From Paraburkholderia ginsengisoli NBRC 100965 (GTDB taxonomy: Bacteria > Pseudomonadota > Gammaproteobacteria > Burkholderiales > Burkholderiaceae): a stretch of DNA of 64,000 bases. Position 1 is the first letter of the stretch, and each line of letters starts with the position of its first letter. Both the position numbers and the translations under genes were made by a program. The notes beneath the pieces were generated by a model, which made no database searches, had not been told where the DNA came from, and was given only the letters and a program-made list of their open reading frames with translations. Where the stretch lies: contig NZ_BBJF01000017.1 of assembly GCF_000739735.1 (NCBI RefSeq), forward strand, positions 62,001-126,000, read 5' to 3'. Positions 41,238 through 50,792 of the stretch are shown here, one piece after another.

Positions 41238-41504
41238 ATGCCTGCCCAACACGACGAAACCCCCACCGCCAGCACCACGCCGGGCAAGGCCAAACGCAAG
41301 CCGATGTCGATTACCGTGCGCAATCTGCTGATGATCGCCGTGGGCGTCGCGGTGTTCGCGATCGTGGCCACGGTGGTGCTCTACAGCACGTTCATGTACG
41401 GCGACCCGATTCCGAACTTCGGCATCATCCTGATGTTGACGGTACCGGTGATCGCGGGCGTCGCGTTTCGCGTCGGACTGGATGCGTGGATCGATCGCGG
41501 GTGA
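41238..41504 (+). CDS. small two-helix membrane protein
   Basis: An 88-residue protein with a polar Thr/Pro/Lys-rich N-terminus (~1-25) and two helices (VRNLLMIAVGVAVFAIVATV; IILMLTVPVIAGVAFRVGL). Not recognised. It lies 104 bases after the DUF1634 gene and may be separate. ATG 41238 is chosen since upstream residues look non-coding; the ribosome site is weak. Confidence 0.55.
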   Translation: MPAQHDETPTASTTPGKAKRKPMSITVRNLLMIAVGVAVFAIVATVVLYSTFMYGDPIPNFGIILMLTVPVIAGVAFRVGLDAWIDRG

Positions 41505-41574
41505 GCGGCCGCGCAAGGCCCGCACGTGCGGCGACGCCAACACTCAGTGAGCGCGTAGCACACACCCGCCGGCG

Positions 41575-42924
41575 TCAGACCAACGCCACGGGCAACACCA
41601 CCCACACTTCGAGCCCACCCCCATCGCGCGGATGAAACTGCAGGCTGCCGCCATGGAGCCGCGCGATCCGCTCGACGATCGACAAACCGAGCCCCGTGCC
41701 GCCGCTATGCGCGCGAGCATTGCGGCCGCGCTGAAACGGCGCCTTCAGCGCCTCCAGTTCCTGGGCCGACAACCCCTTGCCCCGATCGCCGACCGCGACC
41801 GTCACCGTGTCGCCGCTGGCCCACGTCCGCACGGCGAGGCCGCTGCCGCCGTACACGATCGCGTTCTGCATCAGGTTCATCAGCAGCCGCATCATGCTGA
41901 TCGGCCGGTACGCGAGCGTCGGCAACGTCGCGAGCGACAACTCGAACTCGTGCCCGAGTCCCGCGAAATCGCCGGCAAGCCGCTCGATCAGCGCATTCAG
42001 ATCACCGGGTTGCGGCGCCTCGCGCTCGCCGCTGCCCGCGTAATCCATGAACTGCTGCAGGATCGTTTCGATCTGGTCCAGATACGACTCGGCGGCGACC
42101 ACGAAACTGCTATCGCTGCCGTGCGGCATCGCCATCGCCATCGACAGGCGCAGCTTCGTGAGCGGCGTGCGGATATCGTGCGAGATGCCGGCCAGCATCA
42201 ACGCGCGCGTCGCTTCGGCTTCGTGCAACGCGTGCGTCATCTGATTGAACGCGCCGCTCACCGCGGCGATTTCGGTCGGGCCGTCGGTCGGCAATGGCGC
42301 GGGGGTTTCGCCGGCGCTCACGCGGCGCGCGGCGCGCGTCAATTCCTGAAGCGGTTCGTTCAGGTGCAACTGGATCGCGTAGCCGGCCAGCGCGGCCAGC
42401 ACGCCCAGACCGAGCGACAACAGAATGGCCGCTTCGAGTCCGTTGCCCTGCGCGTCCTCGGGAATCGGCAACGCAATCCAGTACGGCGCGTGCGGCGCGT
42501 CGGCCGGCGCGTGCATGCGAATCCACAAGCGCTGGCCGCCTTCGGTCTGCCAGCGCGCCGGCATGTCGGCGGGCAGATGCGCGCGCAGACTGTCGAGAAA
42601 CACGTTGCGCTGATAGGTCCGATACGCGTGCACCAGACTGCGCTTCGGCGTTTCGGCGCTTTCGGGCGGCAGTTGCGCGCGCGCATCGAGCCGCGCGGTC
42701 AGCGCGCTGCGCGTGGCAGGCGGCGTGGCTGCGAGCAGGTTGTCGAGCGTGCTCACGTAGGTGGCGAACACGGCCGCCGCGCGCTCCACGCGAGGCCGCT
42801 GCACGTAGTGCAGCAACACGCCGAGCGCGCACGCCTGGCTCAGCATCACGAGCACGATCAGGAGCGCGATGTTGCGCGCGAGCAGCGTGCGCGGCAGCAT
42901 CTTTTGCAGCAGCGAGCGCGCCAT
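41575..42924 (-). CDS. sensor histidine kinase of the first efflux block
   Basis: A 449-residue EnvZ-type kinase: two membrane helices (~15-35 and ~165-185) around a ~130-residue periplasmic sensor, a HAMP linker, the phospho-acceptor His249 (GISHDIRTPLTKL), and an ATPase domain with NLMQNA, DRGKGL and GGTGLGL. It should phosphorylate the response regulator immediately upstream, whose stop overlaps its start by one base (TGATG). Last gene of a five-gene efflux/regulatory unit; signal unknown. Confidence 0.9.
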   Translation of the reverse strand: MARSLLQKMLPRTLLARNIALLIVLVMLSQACALGVLLHYVQRPRVERAAAVFATYVSTLDNLLAATPPATRSALTARLDARAQLPPESAETPKRSLVHAYRTYQRNVFLDSLRAHLPADMPARWQTEGGQRLWIRMHAPADAPHAPYWIALPIPEDAQGNGLEAAILLSLGLGVLAALAGYAIQLHLNEPLQELTRAARRVSAGETPAPLPTDGPTEIAAVSGAFNQMTHALHEAEATRALMLAGISHDIRTPLTKLRLSMAMAMPHGSDSSFVVAAESYLDQIETILQQFMDYAGSGEREAPQPGDLNALIERLAGDFAGLGHEFELSLATLPTLAYRPISMMRLLMNLMQNAIVYGGSGLAVRTWASGDTVTVAVGDRGKGLSAQELEALKAPFQRGRNARAHSGGTGLGLSIVERIARLHGGSLQFHPRDGGGLEVWVVLPVALV

Positions 42925-43634
42925 CACTCGACGTCCGCGGCCAGCATGTAACCGATGCCCCACACGGTCTTGATGAAGCGCGGCTTCGACGGATCGTCCT
43001 CGACGATCTGCCGCAGACGCAACACCTGCACGTCGATGCTGCGATCGAGCGCATCGTGATCGCGGCCCCGCGCGCGCGCCAACAGGTTGTCGCGGCTCAC
43101 GGGCCGGTTCGGCGACGACGCCAGCGCGACCAGCAACAGCATCTGCGCCGAGTGAATGTCCAACGGCGTACCCGCGCGCGACAGTTCCTGCTTGCCGACA
43201 TCGAGCGAGAAGTCGCCAAACCGCACGCTTTGCGACGTCACGGTGACCTCGCCCGACGCGATCTTCTGGCGGCGCAGCAGCGCGTTGATCCGCGCGACCA
43301 GTTCGCGCGGCAGGAACGGTTTGGCGAGGTAATCGTCGGCGCCGGTTTCGAGGCCCAGCACGCGGTCGAGCGGATCGCCCTTCGCGGTCAGCATCAGGAT
43401 TGGCAAGGTCTGGCCCTGCTCGCGCAAACGCGCGCAGATCTGCAGGCCGTCCTCTTCGCCGATCATCAGATCGAGCACCAGCAGATCGAACGGCTCGCGC
43501 TCCAGGTAGCGGTCCAGACGCTTGCTGTCCTCGGCGACGCGCACGTCGAAGCCGTGTCCTCGCAAGAACCGCTGCAGCATGTTGCGCAGTTCGACTTCGT
43601 CGTCGAGCACGATGATTTTGGCGGGGCGATCCAT
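42924..43634 (-). CDS. OmpR-family response regulator of the first efflux block
   Basis: A 236-residue regulator: receiver domain with acidic pocket VLDDE, phospho-acceptor Asp55 (LLVLDLMIGEEDG) and Lys105 (YLAKPF), then an OmpR winged helix ending in IKTVWGIGYMLA. Start 43634 is 15 bases after the RND stop, so pump and regulator genes probably share a transcript, and induction of the pump would raise the regulator as well. Confidence 0.92.
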   Translation of the reverse strand: MDRPAKIIVLDDEVELRNMLQRFLRGHGFDVRVAEDSKRLDRYLEREPFDLLVLDLMIGEEDGLQICARLREQGQTLPILMLTAKGDPLDRVLGLETGADDYLAKPFLPRELVARINALLRRQKIASGEVTVTSQSVRFGDFSLDVGKQELSRAGTPLDIHSAQMLLLVALASSPNRPVSRDNLLARARGRDHDALDRSIDVQVLRLRQIVEDDPSKPRFIKTVWGIGYMLAADVE

Positions 43635-43649
43635 GCGAAAGCTCCTCGG

Positions 43650-46600
43650 TTAAGCGTCGGGCGGCATGCCGGATGACATCCGGGGTGAGCCCGCCCGCGC
43701 CGCGTGCCGTTCGGAAAGCCGCTGCAACAGCACGTAGAACGACGGAATGAACAGCACGGCGATGCAGGTCGATGCGAGCATCCCCGAAAATACCGCAATT
43801 CCGAGCGAGCGGCGCGCGCTCGCGCTGGCGCCGGTTGCGAGCACGAGCGGCACCACGCCGAGTATGAACGCGAACGAGGTCATCATGATGGGCCGAAAAC
43901 GCAGCCGCGCCGCTTCCACGGCAGCCTCGGCGATACCCACGCCCCGCGCGCGCAGATGCCGCGCGAATTCGACGATCAGAATCGCGTTTTTCGCCGACAG
44001 CGCGATCAGCAGCACGAGCCCGATCTGCGTGTACAGGTTGTTCGCCGCGCCGAGCAGCGCGAGCGTGCCGGCCGTGCCGAGCAACGCGAGCGGCACCGCG
44101 AGCACCACGGCCACCGGCAGCAGCCAGCTTTCGTATTGCGCGGCCAACACGCAGAACACCAGCAGCACGCCTACCGCGAATATCCAGTACGCCGAATGAC
44201 CGACCAGCTTCTCCTGATACGACATCGCGGTCCATTCGTAGCCGATGCTGGCCGGCAGGATGCGCGCGGCTTCCTGCTCGAACGCGGCGATCGCGTCGCC
44301 GGTACTGAAGCCGGCGGCCGGATTGCCGTTGATCGCCGCGGCCGGCGCGAGGTTGTAGAGCGTCGCCACCGCCGGGCCGACGCCCGGCCGCGCGTCGATG
44401 AAGGTGCCCAGCTCGACCATATGCCCGCTGTTGCTGCGAATCTGCAGACGGCGGATGTCGTCGGTCTGACGGCGAAACGCGCCGTCGGCCTGCACGAACA
44501 CGGGGAACGTATGGTTGAACGCGGTGAACTGATTCACGTAACTCGACCCCACGTAATCCTGCAGCAGATCGAACACATTGCCGACCGGCACCTGCAACGA
44601 CTCGGCCTTCGCGCGATCGAGCGTGAGGTCGACGGTCGGCACCGCCGCGCGGAACGGGCTGAACACGCGCTGCAATTCGGGGCGTTTCGACACGCTCGCG
44701 ATCAGCGTGTCGGTGGCTTCCTGCAGACGCCGATAGTTCTGCGTGCCGTCGGTGAGCATCACCTGCATCTGCACGCCGCCGCTATTGCCGAGGCCCTGGA
44801 TCGGCGGCGGCACGATTACGACCGAGCGGATATCGGGCAGCTTCGCGAGTTCGTCATTCATGCGCAGATATAACGCGCGCAGGTCCGCGCCTTTGCCGCG
44901 CTTGCTCCAGTCGTCGAGCGTCACGTAGATCAGCGCGGAATTCGGCAGCGACGCGTTGTTATCGAGCGGCGAGATGCCGCCGATCGACACCACGTGACTC
45001 ACGCCCGGAATCGCGCCTATGCGCTTTTCGATCTGCGTGCTCGCCTCGCGCGTGCGTTCGAGCGACGCCGCATCGGCCAGTTGCACGGCGATCAGCAGAT
45101 AGCCCTGATCTTCGAGCGGAATGAAGCTGGTCGGCACGCGCGTGAGCAGAAACGCGGATGCCGCGCCGAGCACGAGCGCCATCGCGAGCGCGAGACCGCA
45201 GCGCTGCACGAACCACGACACGATGCGCACATAGACGCCTTCGACGCGTGCATAGCCTTTGTCGAACACCCGATACACGACGTTCGGCTTGCCGGGCCGC
45301 GCGTGGCGCAACCAGCGCACGCTTTGCACCGGCTTGAGCGTGACCGCGTTGATCGCGCTGATCACCGTGGTCGCCACCACGACGAGCGCGAACTGCCGGT
45401 ACATCTGGCCGGTGACGCCGCCGAGAAACGCCGACGGCAGAAACACCGAGATCAGCACCAGCGTGATGCCGACGATCGGTCCGAGCAGTTCGTGCATCGC
45501 GTCGATCGCGGCCTGCTTCGGCGTCTTGCCCCGCTCGATGTGCTGGGTGATCCCTTCGACCACCACGATCGCGTCGTCGACCACGATGCCGATTGCCAGC
45601 ACGATCGCGAACAGCGTCAGCAGGTTGATCGAGAAACCCATCAGGTAGATCGCGCCGAACGTGCCGACGATCGTCACCGGAATCGTCGTGGCGGGCACCA
45701 GCATCGCGCGCCAGTTCTGCAGGAACAGCAGGATCACCGCGAGCACCAGCAGCGCCGCTTCGAACAGCGTCTTGTACACGTCGATCACCGATTGCCGAAC
45801 GAACACGGTCGTGTCGAACGGCAGCTGGTAGCTGATGCCCTTCGGCATGTTCTTCGCGAGACGGGCCATGGTCGACTTCACCGCATTGCCGACCTGCAGC
45901 GCATTGGCTTCGGGTAACTGATAAATCGCGATGCCCGCCGCCGGCTTGCCGTCGAGATTGAAGAACTGTCCATAGCTCGACGAGCCGAGTTCGCTATGCC
46001 CGACGTCGCGAATCCGCACGAAGCGGCCGCCGTCGTTCGGATCGGCCTTGATGATGATGTTGTCGAATTCGCGCGGCGTGGAGAGCGCGCCTTGCATCGT
46101 CACCGTGAGCTGGAACGCCGAGCCGCCCGCGTTCGGCTCGGAACCGAGCTGGCCCGCGCTCACGTCCCGGCTCTGGCTCTGGATCGCCTGCATCACGTCG
46201 GCGGCGCTCAGACTGCGCTGACTCAGTTTGCGCGGATCGAGCCACACGCGCATGCTGTACTGCCCGGTGCCGAACACAGTCACGTCGCCGACGCCAGGCA
46301 AACGCGCGAGCGTATCGCGCAGATTGATCACCGCGTAATTGCTGAGGAACAGCGAGTCATAGCCCGGGTCGGGCGATTCGAGCGTGTACAGCTGCAGGAT
46401 CGCGGTCGAGCGCTTGCGCACGGTCACGCCCTGCTGCTGCACCGCTTGCGGCAGTTGCGCGGTGGCGGCCGACACGCGGTTCTGCACCAGCACCTGGGCC
46501 TTATCGACATCGGTGCCGACCGCGAAGGTGACGGTGAGCGTGTAGGTACCGTCGTTGGTGCTGGTCGACTGCATGTACAGCGCGTTTTCGACGCCGTTCA

Positions 46601-46805
46601 CCTGCGACTCGATCGGCAGCGCGACGCGATTGATCAGCGTCGAGGCGCTCGCGCCGGGGAAGCGCGCGACCACCTGCACGGTCGGCGGCGTGATCGGCGG
46701 ATATTGCGCGATCGGCAGATTGATGAGCGCGACCGCGCCCAGCAGCATCACGATCAACGCGATCACATTGGCGAAAACCGGACGCTCGACGAAGAAGCGG
46801 ATCAT
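43650..46805 (-). CDS. RND multidrug efflux permease (HAE-1 type)
   Basis: A 1051-residue inner-membrane proton antiporter of full family length: 12 helices in two halves with large periplasmic loops. The proton-relay pair Asp410-Asp411 is in GIVVDDAIVVVE, with the partner Lys in LIALSAKNAILIVEF. The stretch SAINAVTLKPVQSVRWLR recalls the TriC-like branch rather than AcrB. It overlaps the adaptor gene by 4 bases. It should export organic drugs or biocides through the adjoining outer-membrane factor. Pro/Met-rich C-terminal tail. Confidence 0.94.
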   Translation of the reverse strand: MIRFFVERPVFANVIALIVMLLGAVALINLPIAQYPPITPPTVQVVARFPGASASTLINRVALPIESQVNGVENALYMQSTSTNDGTYTLTVTFAVGTDVDKAQVLVQNRVSAATAQLPQAVQQQGVTVRKRSTAILQLYTLESPDPGYDSLFLSNYAVINLRDTLARLPGVGDVTVFGTGQYSMRVWLDPRKLSQRSLSAADVMQAIQSQSRDVSAGQLGSEPNAGGSAFQLTVTMQGALSTPREFDNIIIKADPNDGGRFVRIRDVGHSELGSSSYGQFFNLDGKPAAGIAIYQLPEANALQVGNAVKSTMARLAKNMPKGISYQLPFDTTVFVRQSVIDVYKTLFEAALLVLAVILLFLQNWRAMLVPATTIPVTIVGTFGAIYLMGFSINLLTLFAIVLAIGIVVDDAIVVVEGITQHIERGKTPKQAAIDAMHELLGPIVGITLVLISVFLPSAFLGGVTGQMYRQFALVVVATTVISAINAVTLKPVQSVRWLRHARPGKPNVVYRVFDKGYARVEGVYVRIVSWFVQRCGLALAMALVLGAASAFLLTRVPTSFIPLEDQGYLLIAVQLADAASLERTREASTQIEKRIGAIPGVSHVVSIGGISPLDNNASLPNSALIYVTLDDWSKRGKGADLRALYLRMNDELAKLPDIRSVVIVPPPIQGLGNSGGVQMQVMLTDGTQNYRRLQEATDTLIASVSKRPELQRVFSPFRAAVPTVDLTLDRAKAESLQVPVGNVFDLLQDYVGSSYVNQFTAFNHTFPVFVQADGAFRRQTDDIRRLQIRSNSGHMVELGTFIDARPGVGPAVATLYNLAPAAAINGNPAAGFSTGDAIAAFEQEAARILPASIGYEWTAMSYQEKLVGHSAYWIFAVGVLLVFCVLAAQYESWLLPVAVVLAVPLALLGTAGTLALLGAANNLYTQIGLVLLIALSAKNAILIVEFARHLRARGVGIAEAAVEAARLRFRPIMMTSFAFILGVVPLVLATGASASARRSLGIAVFSGMLASTCIAVLFIPSFYVLLQRLSERHAARAGSPRMSSGMPPDA

Positions 46806-48160
46806 GAACGGCCCTGCGCGACGCCTGAGACCACCCGCACCTTGACGCCCGGCGACACGGCCAGCGCGCCGCCAGTCACAACCTGGTCTTCGGCGGTAAG
46901 GCCTGCGGAAATCGCGCGCTGCCCGCCGAACAGCCCGCCGGTCGTCACCGCGCGCCGCTCGATCACGCCCGCGCCGTTGACGACCAGCACGAACGCGCCG
47001 GCCTGTTCGCGCAGCAACGCGGTATCGGGAATCAGCAGCACGTTATGCGGCGCGCCGGCGGGAACATGCACCTCGACCGACATGCCCGGAATCAGATGCG
47101 CGTCCGGATTCGCGATGTCGGCACGCAACCTGAGCGCGCCACTGTCCGGGTCCACCCGGGTATCGACGAATTCGAGCGCGGCGTCCTCGCCCTGCGCGGC
47201 GGGCACGCCGAGCACGTTCACGCGCACCGTGCGCGGCGGCCGCGTGAAGAGGCCAATGCGGGTCGCGTCGCGCTCGTTCAGTGTGAAGTTCACATAAACC
47301 GGCTGGACGCGATCGAGCGTGGCGAGCTTCGCGGCGTCCGACGCGCCGACCACATTGCCGACGTCGAACGCGCGCGCGCCGATGCGGCCCGCGAACGGCG
47401 CACGGATGTCCGTGTAGCCGAGATTGATGCGCGACATGTCGCGTTTTGCCACCGCCTGGTCACGCGTGGTCTGCGCTTTCTGCAACGTCGACTCGGAGGT
47501 CGCGTTGTCGGTTGTGAGCTGTTTCTGGCGCTTCAGTTCCTGCTCGGCGTTATCGAGCGCGGCCTGGTCGTACACGAGTTGCGCGCGGTACGTGTCCGGC
47601 TCGATGCGAAAGAGCAGTTGCCCCTGTTTGACGTAAGCCCCGTCGGTGAAGCCGATTTCCTTCAACGTGCCTTGCACGCGTGCCACCAGCGTAACCGTCG
47701 CCGACGGCGCGACGGTGCCGCTCAGATCGATCTGCTCGCGTACCTCTCGCGCGAGCGGCCGCGTCACGCTGACTTGCGGCAACGCGCTTTGTGATGCAGC
47801 CGCGTTGCGATCGCGGCAGGCGGCGAGCGTCATCGCGAGGGCGAGACAGAGGGCGGCGGCGAGTCTCGTGGCGGGTGCTGCTAGCGTTGCGTTGAGCGGC
47901 GCGTTGGATCGCGCGTCGAGTCCAGCGCTACGTTTCGCATTGGGTCCTGCTTGCAACTCCGTTTGCAATCCCCCTCGCAGTGCCGCGCGTAATGCTGCTC
48001 CCAATGCCACTCCTAATGCCGCTCGCAACCGTGCGCCTGCTGCCGCCCAGCGTCCCGCTTCGCATTGCGCGCGAGGCTCCGTTTCAGCCTGTGCCCCGCA
48101 ACGCTCGGTTGCCCCGCCCCGCTGCCTCATGTCGTTCTTCGCCATGTTCTTATTTCCCAT
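46802..48160 (-). CDS. RND periplasmic adaptor with long repetitive N-terminal extension
   Basis: An adaptor (membrane fusion protein): lipobox MTLAAC at Cys115, barrel-sandwich/lipoyl halves (GTLKEIGFTDGAYVKQGQLL; IRAPFAGRIGARAFDVGN), coiled coil between, and a C-terminal beta-barrel. The usual signal peptide is preceded by ~95 odd residues, including tetrapeptide repeats LRAA/LGVA/LGAA/LRAA (~46-63). ATG 48160 follows GGAGGG by about 11 bases and overlaps the outer-membrane factor; TTG 47956 with AGGGGGA upstream is an alternative that removes most of the extension. Confidence 0.88.
   Translation of the reverse strand: MGNKNMAKNDMRQRGGATERCGAQAETEPRAQCEAGRWAAAGARLRAALGVALGAALRAALRGGLQTELQAGPNAKRSAGLDARSNAPLNATLAAPATRLAAALCLALAMTLAACRDRNAAASQSALPQVSVTRPLAREVREQIDLSGTVAPSATVTLVARVQGTLKEIGFTDGAYVKQGQLLFRIEPDTYRAQLVYDQAALDNAEQELKRQKQLTTDNATSESTLQKAQTTRDQAVAKRDMSRINLGYTDIRAPFAGRIGARAFDVGNVVGASDAAKLATLDRVQPVYVNFTLNERDATRIGLFTRPPRTVRVNVLGVPAAQGEDAALEFVDTRVDPDSGALRLRADIANPDAHLIPGMSVEVHVPAGAPHNVLLIPDTALLREQAGAFVLVVNGAGVIERRAVTTGGLFGGQRAISAGLTAEDQVVTGGALAVSPGVKVRVVSGVAQGRS
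47977..48032 (-). repeat. degenerate 12-bp tandem repeat inside adaptor gene
   Basis: About four to five imperfect 12-base units (consensus close to AATGCCRCTCCY on the plus strand) encode the Leu/Ala tetrapeptide repeats near the adaptor N-terminus. It looks like slippage expansion in a part free of strong constraint. Confidence 0.7.
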
Positions 48161-49721
48161 TCTCAGGCTGCCCTCCACTCGCGCGCGCCAGCGGCGAATT
48201 CGCGGGCGGATTCAACAGCCGCCCCCAGTCCGTGCGCCGCGCCATCTGTTCGGCAACCTGCTCGCTGACCACTTGCTGACCCTGCGCGACCTCCCATCCG
48301 CCGCCGAGCGCGCGGTACAGCGACACCGCCGCGAGCGCGGCGAGCCCCTGGTTCTGCGCGAGCGAATCGCCGTCGCGCAATGCCGAACGCGATGCGTCGA
48401 GCACCGTGTCGTAGGTGACCGAGCCCGAGCGATACTGCGCATTGGCGAGCTTCAACGCGCGCTGCGATGCATCGGCGGCACGCGCCGACGCGGCCAGCGC
48501 ATCGAGCGTGGTGCGCAGCCCCGAGATCGCGTCCTCCACTTCCTTCTGCGCTTGCAGCACCGTGTTCTGATAATCGAACACCGCCTCCTGGAACGCCGCG
48601 TCCTGAATCCGCACCGCGTTTTGCAACTGGGTGCGATCGAGGATCGGCAATGTGATGCCTGCCGAAAACAGCCCGATCGTCTTGCTGCCCCATTGCGTCA
48701 GACCGATGCCATGCTGTTCGCCCGACGACAGGCCGAACAATCCGGTCAACGACAACGACGGGTACAGCTTCGCCTTCGCCGCGCCGATCAGCGCCGACTG
48801 CGCGGCCGCGTTGAGCGCCGCTTGCCGTACGTCGGGGCGGCGCCGCAGCAGATCGGCGGGAATGCCGACGTCGATCTGCGTCGGCGGCACCGGGATCGAC
48901 GTGCTGGCCTTGAGCTGCGCGTCGACGGCGTGGGGCGGATCGGCGAGCAGCACCGCCAGCGTGTCGCGGTCCTGCGCGCGCGCCTTGATGAGCGGCGGAA
49001 TCTGCGCCTCGGTTTCGGCCACCAGCGTGGCGGCCTGCTCGACATCGAGCTGGCTCGACGCGCCGCTCCGGTAGCGCGCCTGGGTCAGCGTGAGGCTCTG
49101 CTGCACCGACTTCAGGTTCTCGCGCGCGACCGCGATGCGCTGTTCGAGCGCGCGCAGATCGATGTACGCGTTGGCGACGTCGGCGAACAGCGACACCAGC
49201 GCGTTGTCGTACGCGGCTTCCGACACGCGCAACTGCGCGCGATCCGATTCGATCTGCCGGCGATATTTGCCCCAGAAATCGATTTCCCAGCCCGCGTTCA
49301 CATGCAGATGCCCGGCCCACAAATGAGCCGGCGGAATCGGACCGACGCCGCTCGTGTCGATATGGCTCGCACCCACGGACACGCTGCCCGATTGCGGCAG
49401 CAGGTTCTGTTCGCTGATCGCGAGTTGCGCGCGCGCTTTGAAGATGTGCAGGCCGGCCACCTGCAGCGTCAGGTTGCGTTCATACGCGCGCTGTTCGAGC
49501 GCGGTGAGCACGGGGTCGTTGAATGCGGTCCACCATGCCGCTTGCGCGTCGGGCGCGTTCGGAATGCCGGCCGGCAATGTTTCGAACCACTGATCTTCGA
49601 GTGTCACGTCCGGCTGTCTGAAGTCCGGGCCGACTGTGATGCAGCCCGTTAGCGCCGCGCCGAGCGTGACGATCAGCGACGTGCTGACGAGGCGCAGGCG
49701 GCGGGACGTGGCAGGTTTCAT
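48150..49721 (-). CDS. NodT/OprM-type outer-membrane efflux lipoprotein
   Basis: A 523-residue TolC-family channel with signal peptide and lipobox LTGC (Cys27), the family opening TVGPDFRQPDV, and two repeats of the outer-membrane efflux domain with LRRRPDVRQAALNAAAQ. It forms the exit duct for the RND pump of the same unit. ATG 49721 gives a normal lipoprotein signal; the TTG 21 bases upstream has no support. First gene of the five-gene unit unless the EF-hand gene 240 bases upstream is included. Confidence 0.93.
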   Translation of the reverse strand: MKPATSRRLRLVSTSLIVTLGAALTGCITVGPDFRQPDVTLEDQWFETLPAGIPNAPDAQAAWWTAFNDPVLTALEQRAYERNLTLQVAGLHIFKARAQLAISEQNLLPQSGSVSVGASHIDTSGVGPIPPAHLWAGHLHVNAGWEIDFWGKYRRQIESDRAQLRVSEAAYDNALVSLFADVANAYIDLRALEQRIAVARENLKSVQQSLTLTQARYRSGASSQLDVEQAATLVAETEAQIPPLIKARAQDRDTLAVLLADPPHAVDAQLKASTSIPVPPTQIDVGIPADLLRRRPDVRQAALNAAAQSALIGAAKAKLYPSLSLTGLFGLSSGEQHGIGLTQWGSKTIGLFSAGITLPILDRTQLQNAVRIQDAAFQEAVFDYQNTVLQAQKEVEDAISGLRTTLDALAASARAADASQRALKLANAQYRSGSVTYDTVLDASRSALRDGDSLAQNQGLAALAAVSLYRALGGGWEVAQGQQVVSEQVAEQMARRTDWGRLLNPPANSPLARASGGQPENGK

Positions 49722-49961
49722 CGCGCGGTTTTCTGGCGTCAACGTACGGCTGACAGTTCGACTGAAGGGCTAGCGGCGCGCGCGGCACGACGCCAGACGA
49801 AGCAGGACAAAGCTGAATAAGCGGCACGGCAAGTCTCGTGGCATTGCGCGTCGGCTGCGGATTCGCACACCTGTGGCTCGCGCATTCCGTGCGGCACGTG
49901 ACGCGCATCGAGCACGTCGGGTCGCTCCACGCTTCTACGATCCCGCCGATACCTGCGCCGC

Positions 49962-50255
49962 TCAGTGCGCTGCCCCGCGTTCCTGCATGAATGCCGCGAT
50001 TTGCGGCAACGTGACGTAGCCCGCTTTCTGCGTGTCGATCTCGTCGAAATGCCGGGCGACCATCGGCATGCCCGCGTCGGCCTGCTGCTTCGTGAGCTTG
50101 CCGTCGCGCGTGGTGTTGGCATTTGCAAAGCGCGTTTGCAACTGCTGCGCCATGCGCTCCATGCGCTGCGGGTTGCCGGCTTCGGGCGCGGCGCTCTGTG
50201 CGAACGTGACGGTGGACGCGCAGCACAGCAGCATGGCGGCGAGCATTTTTTTCAT
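49962..50255 (-). CDS. small secreted EF-hand-like protein
   Basis: A 97-residue protein with a clean signal peptide (cleavage near TFAQ-S) and two degenerate EF-hand loops: N47-x-T-x-D51-G52 (NTTRDGKLTKQQ) and D74..G79 (DTQKAGYVTLPQI). Calcium binding is uncertain because several liganding positions are not acidic. AAGGAGT stands 5 bases before ATG 50255. It reads toward the efflux unit, 240 bases from its first gene, and may share its regulation. Confidence 0.75.
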   Translation of the reverse strand: MKKMLAAMLLCCASTVTFAQSAAPEAGNPQRMERMAQQLQTRFANANTTRDGKLTKQQADAGMPMVARHFDEIDTQKAGYVTLPQIAAFMQERGAAH

Positions 50256-50792
50256 GACTGACTCCTTCGATTGCGGTTGAGCCATCTTGCGTCGCCTGCT
50301 CATGCCGCGATCCGCTTCGATGACAGGCCGAATTCTTGGGGATGCGTCGCCGGCTGGCAATCGCGCAATCATGTCGACTTATGTCACGGGTTTGCGTGAG
50401 TGCCAGCGAAGGCCGTCCTGCGGCTTCGCCGTTCGCGCGCAGCATGTGCTTCATACATACGCGCACGCGCGGATACGCCCGCGCCTGCCTGCACGCAGCC
50501 TCGTCGTGACATTGAATGAAATGAGTTTGTCGTGCCGTCGCGACGGCACCTGGCGTAACTTTCGTCTGCCGGCACAGCGGGCCTGCGCAAGCAGCGCTTC
50601 CTGCGTCACGGCACTTCAGCGTCACGAGCACACCATCGGAACGGCCGGGCTTCCACGCGCATTCGATCCGTATCCGACCCAAAGCGAGACCGCGCCCGCG
50701 TGAGCATCGCGGGCATCGCGGCGCGGTGGAATGGCGCTTGCTGTCTGATCTTGACTAGCGTCGGACCACTCCACACTTTGCGGAAACAGCAG
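50256..50792. other. 537-base gap with an 18-bp perfect palindrome
   Basis: No gene that I can support on either strand. An 18-bp perfect palindrome with no spacer, GTGCCGTCGCGACGGCAC, lies at 50532-50549. It could be an operator for the leftward EF-hand/efflux genes or for the rightward small gene at 50793, or a cruciform-forming hairpin. Confidence 0.5.

Noticed and set aside
41575..44235. One long minus-strand frame that could read as a fusion of a pump fragment, regulator and kinase
   Set aside because: The part beyond 42,924 is the wrong frame for the regulator and pump; the kinase starts properly at 42,924 with its own helix and overlap.
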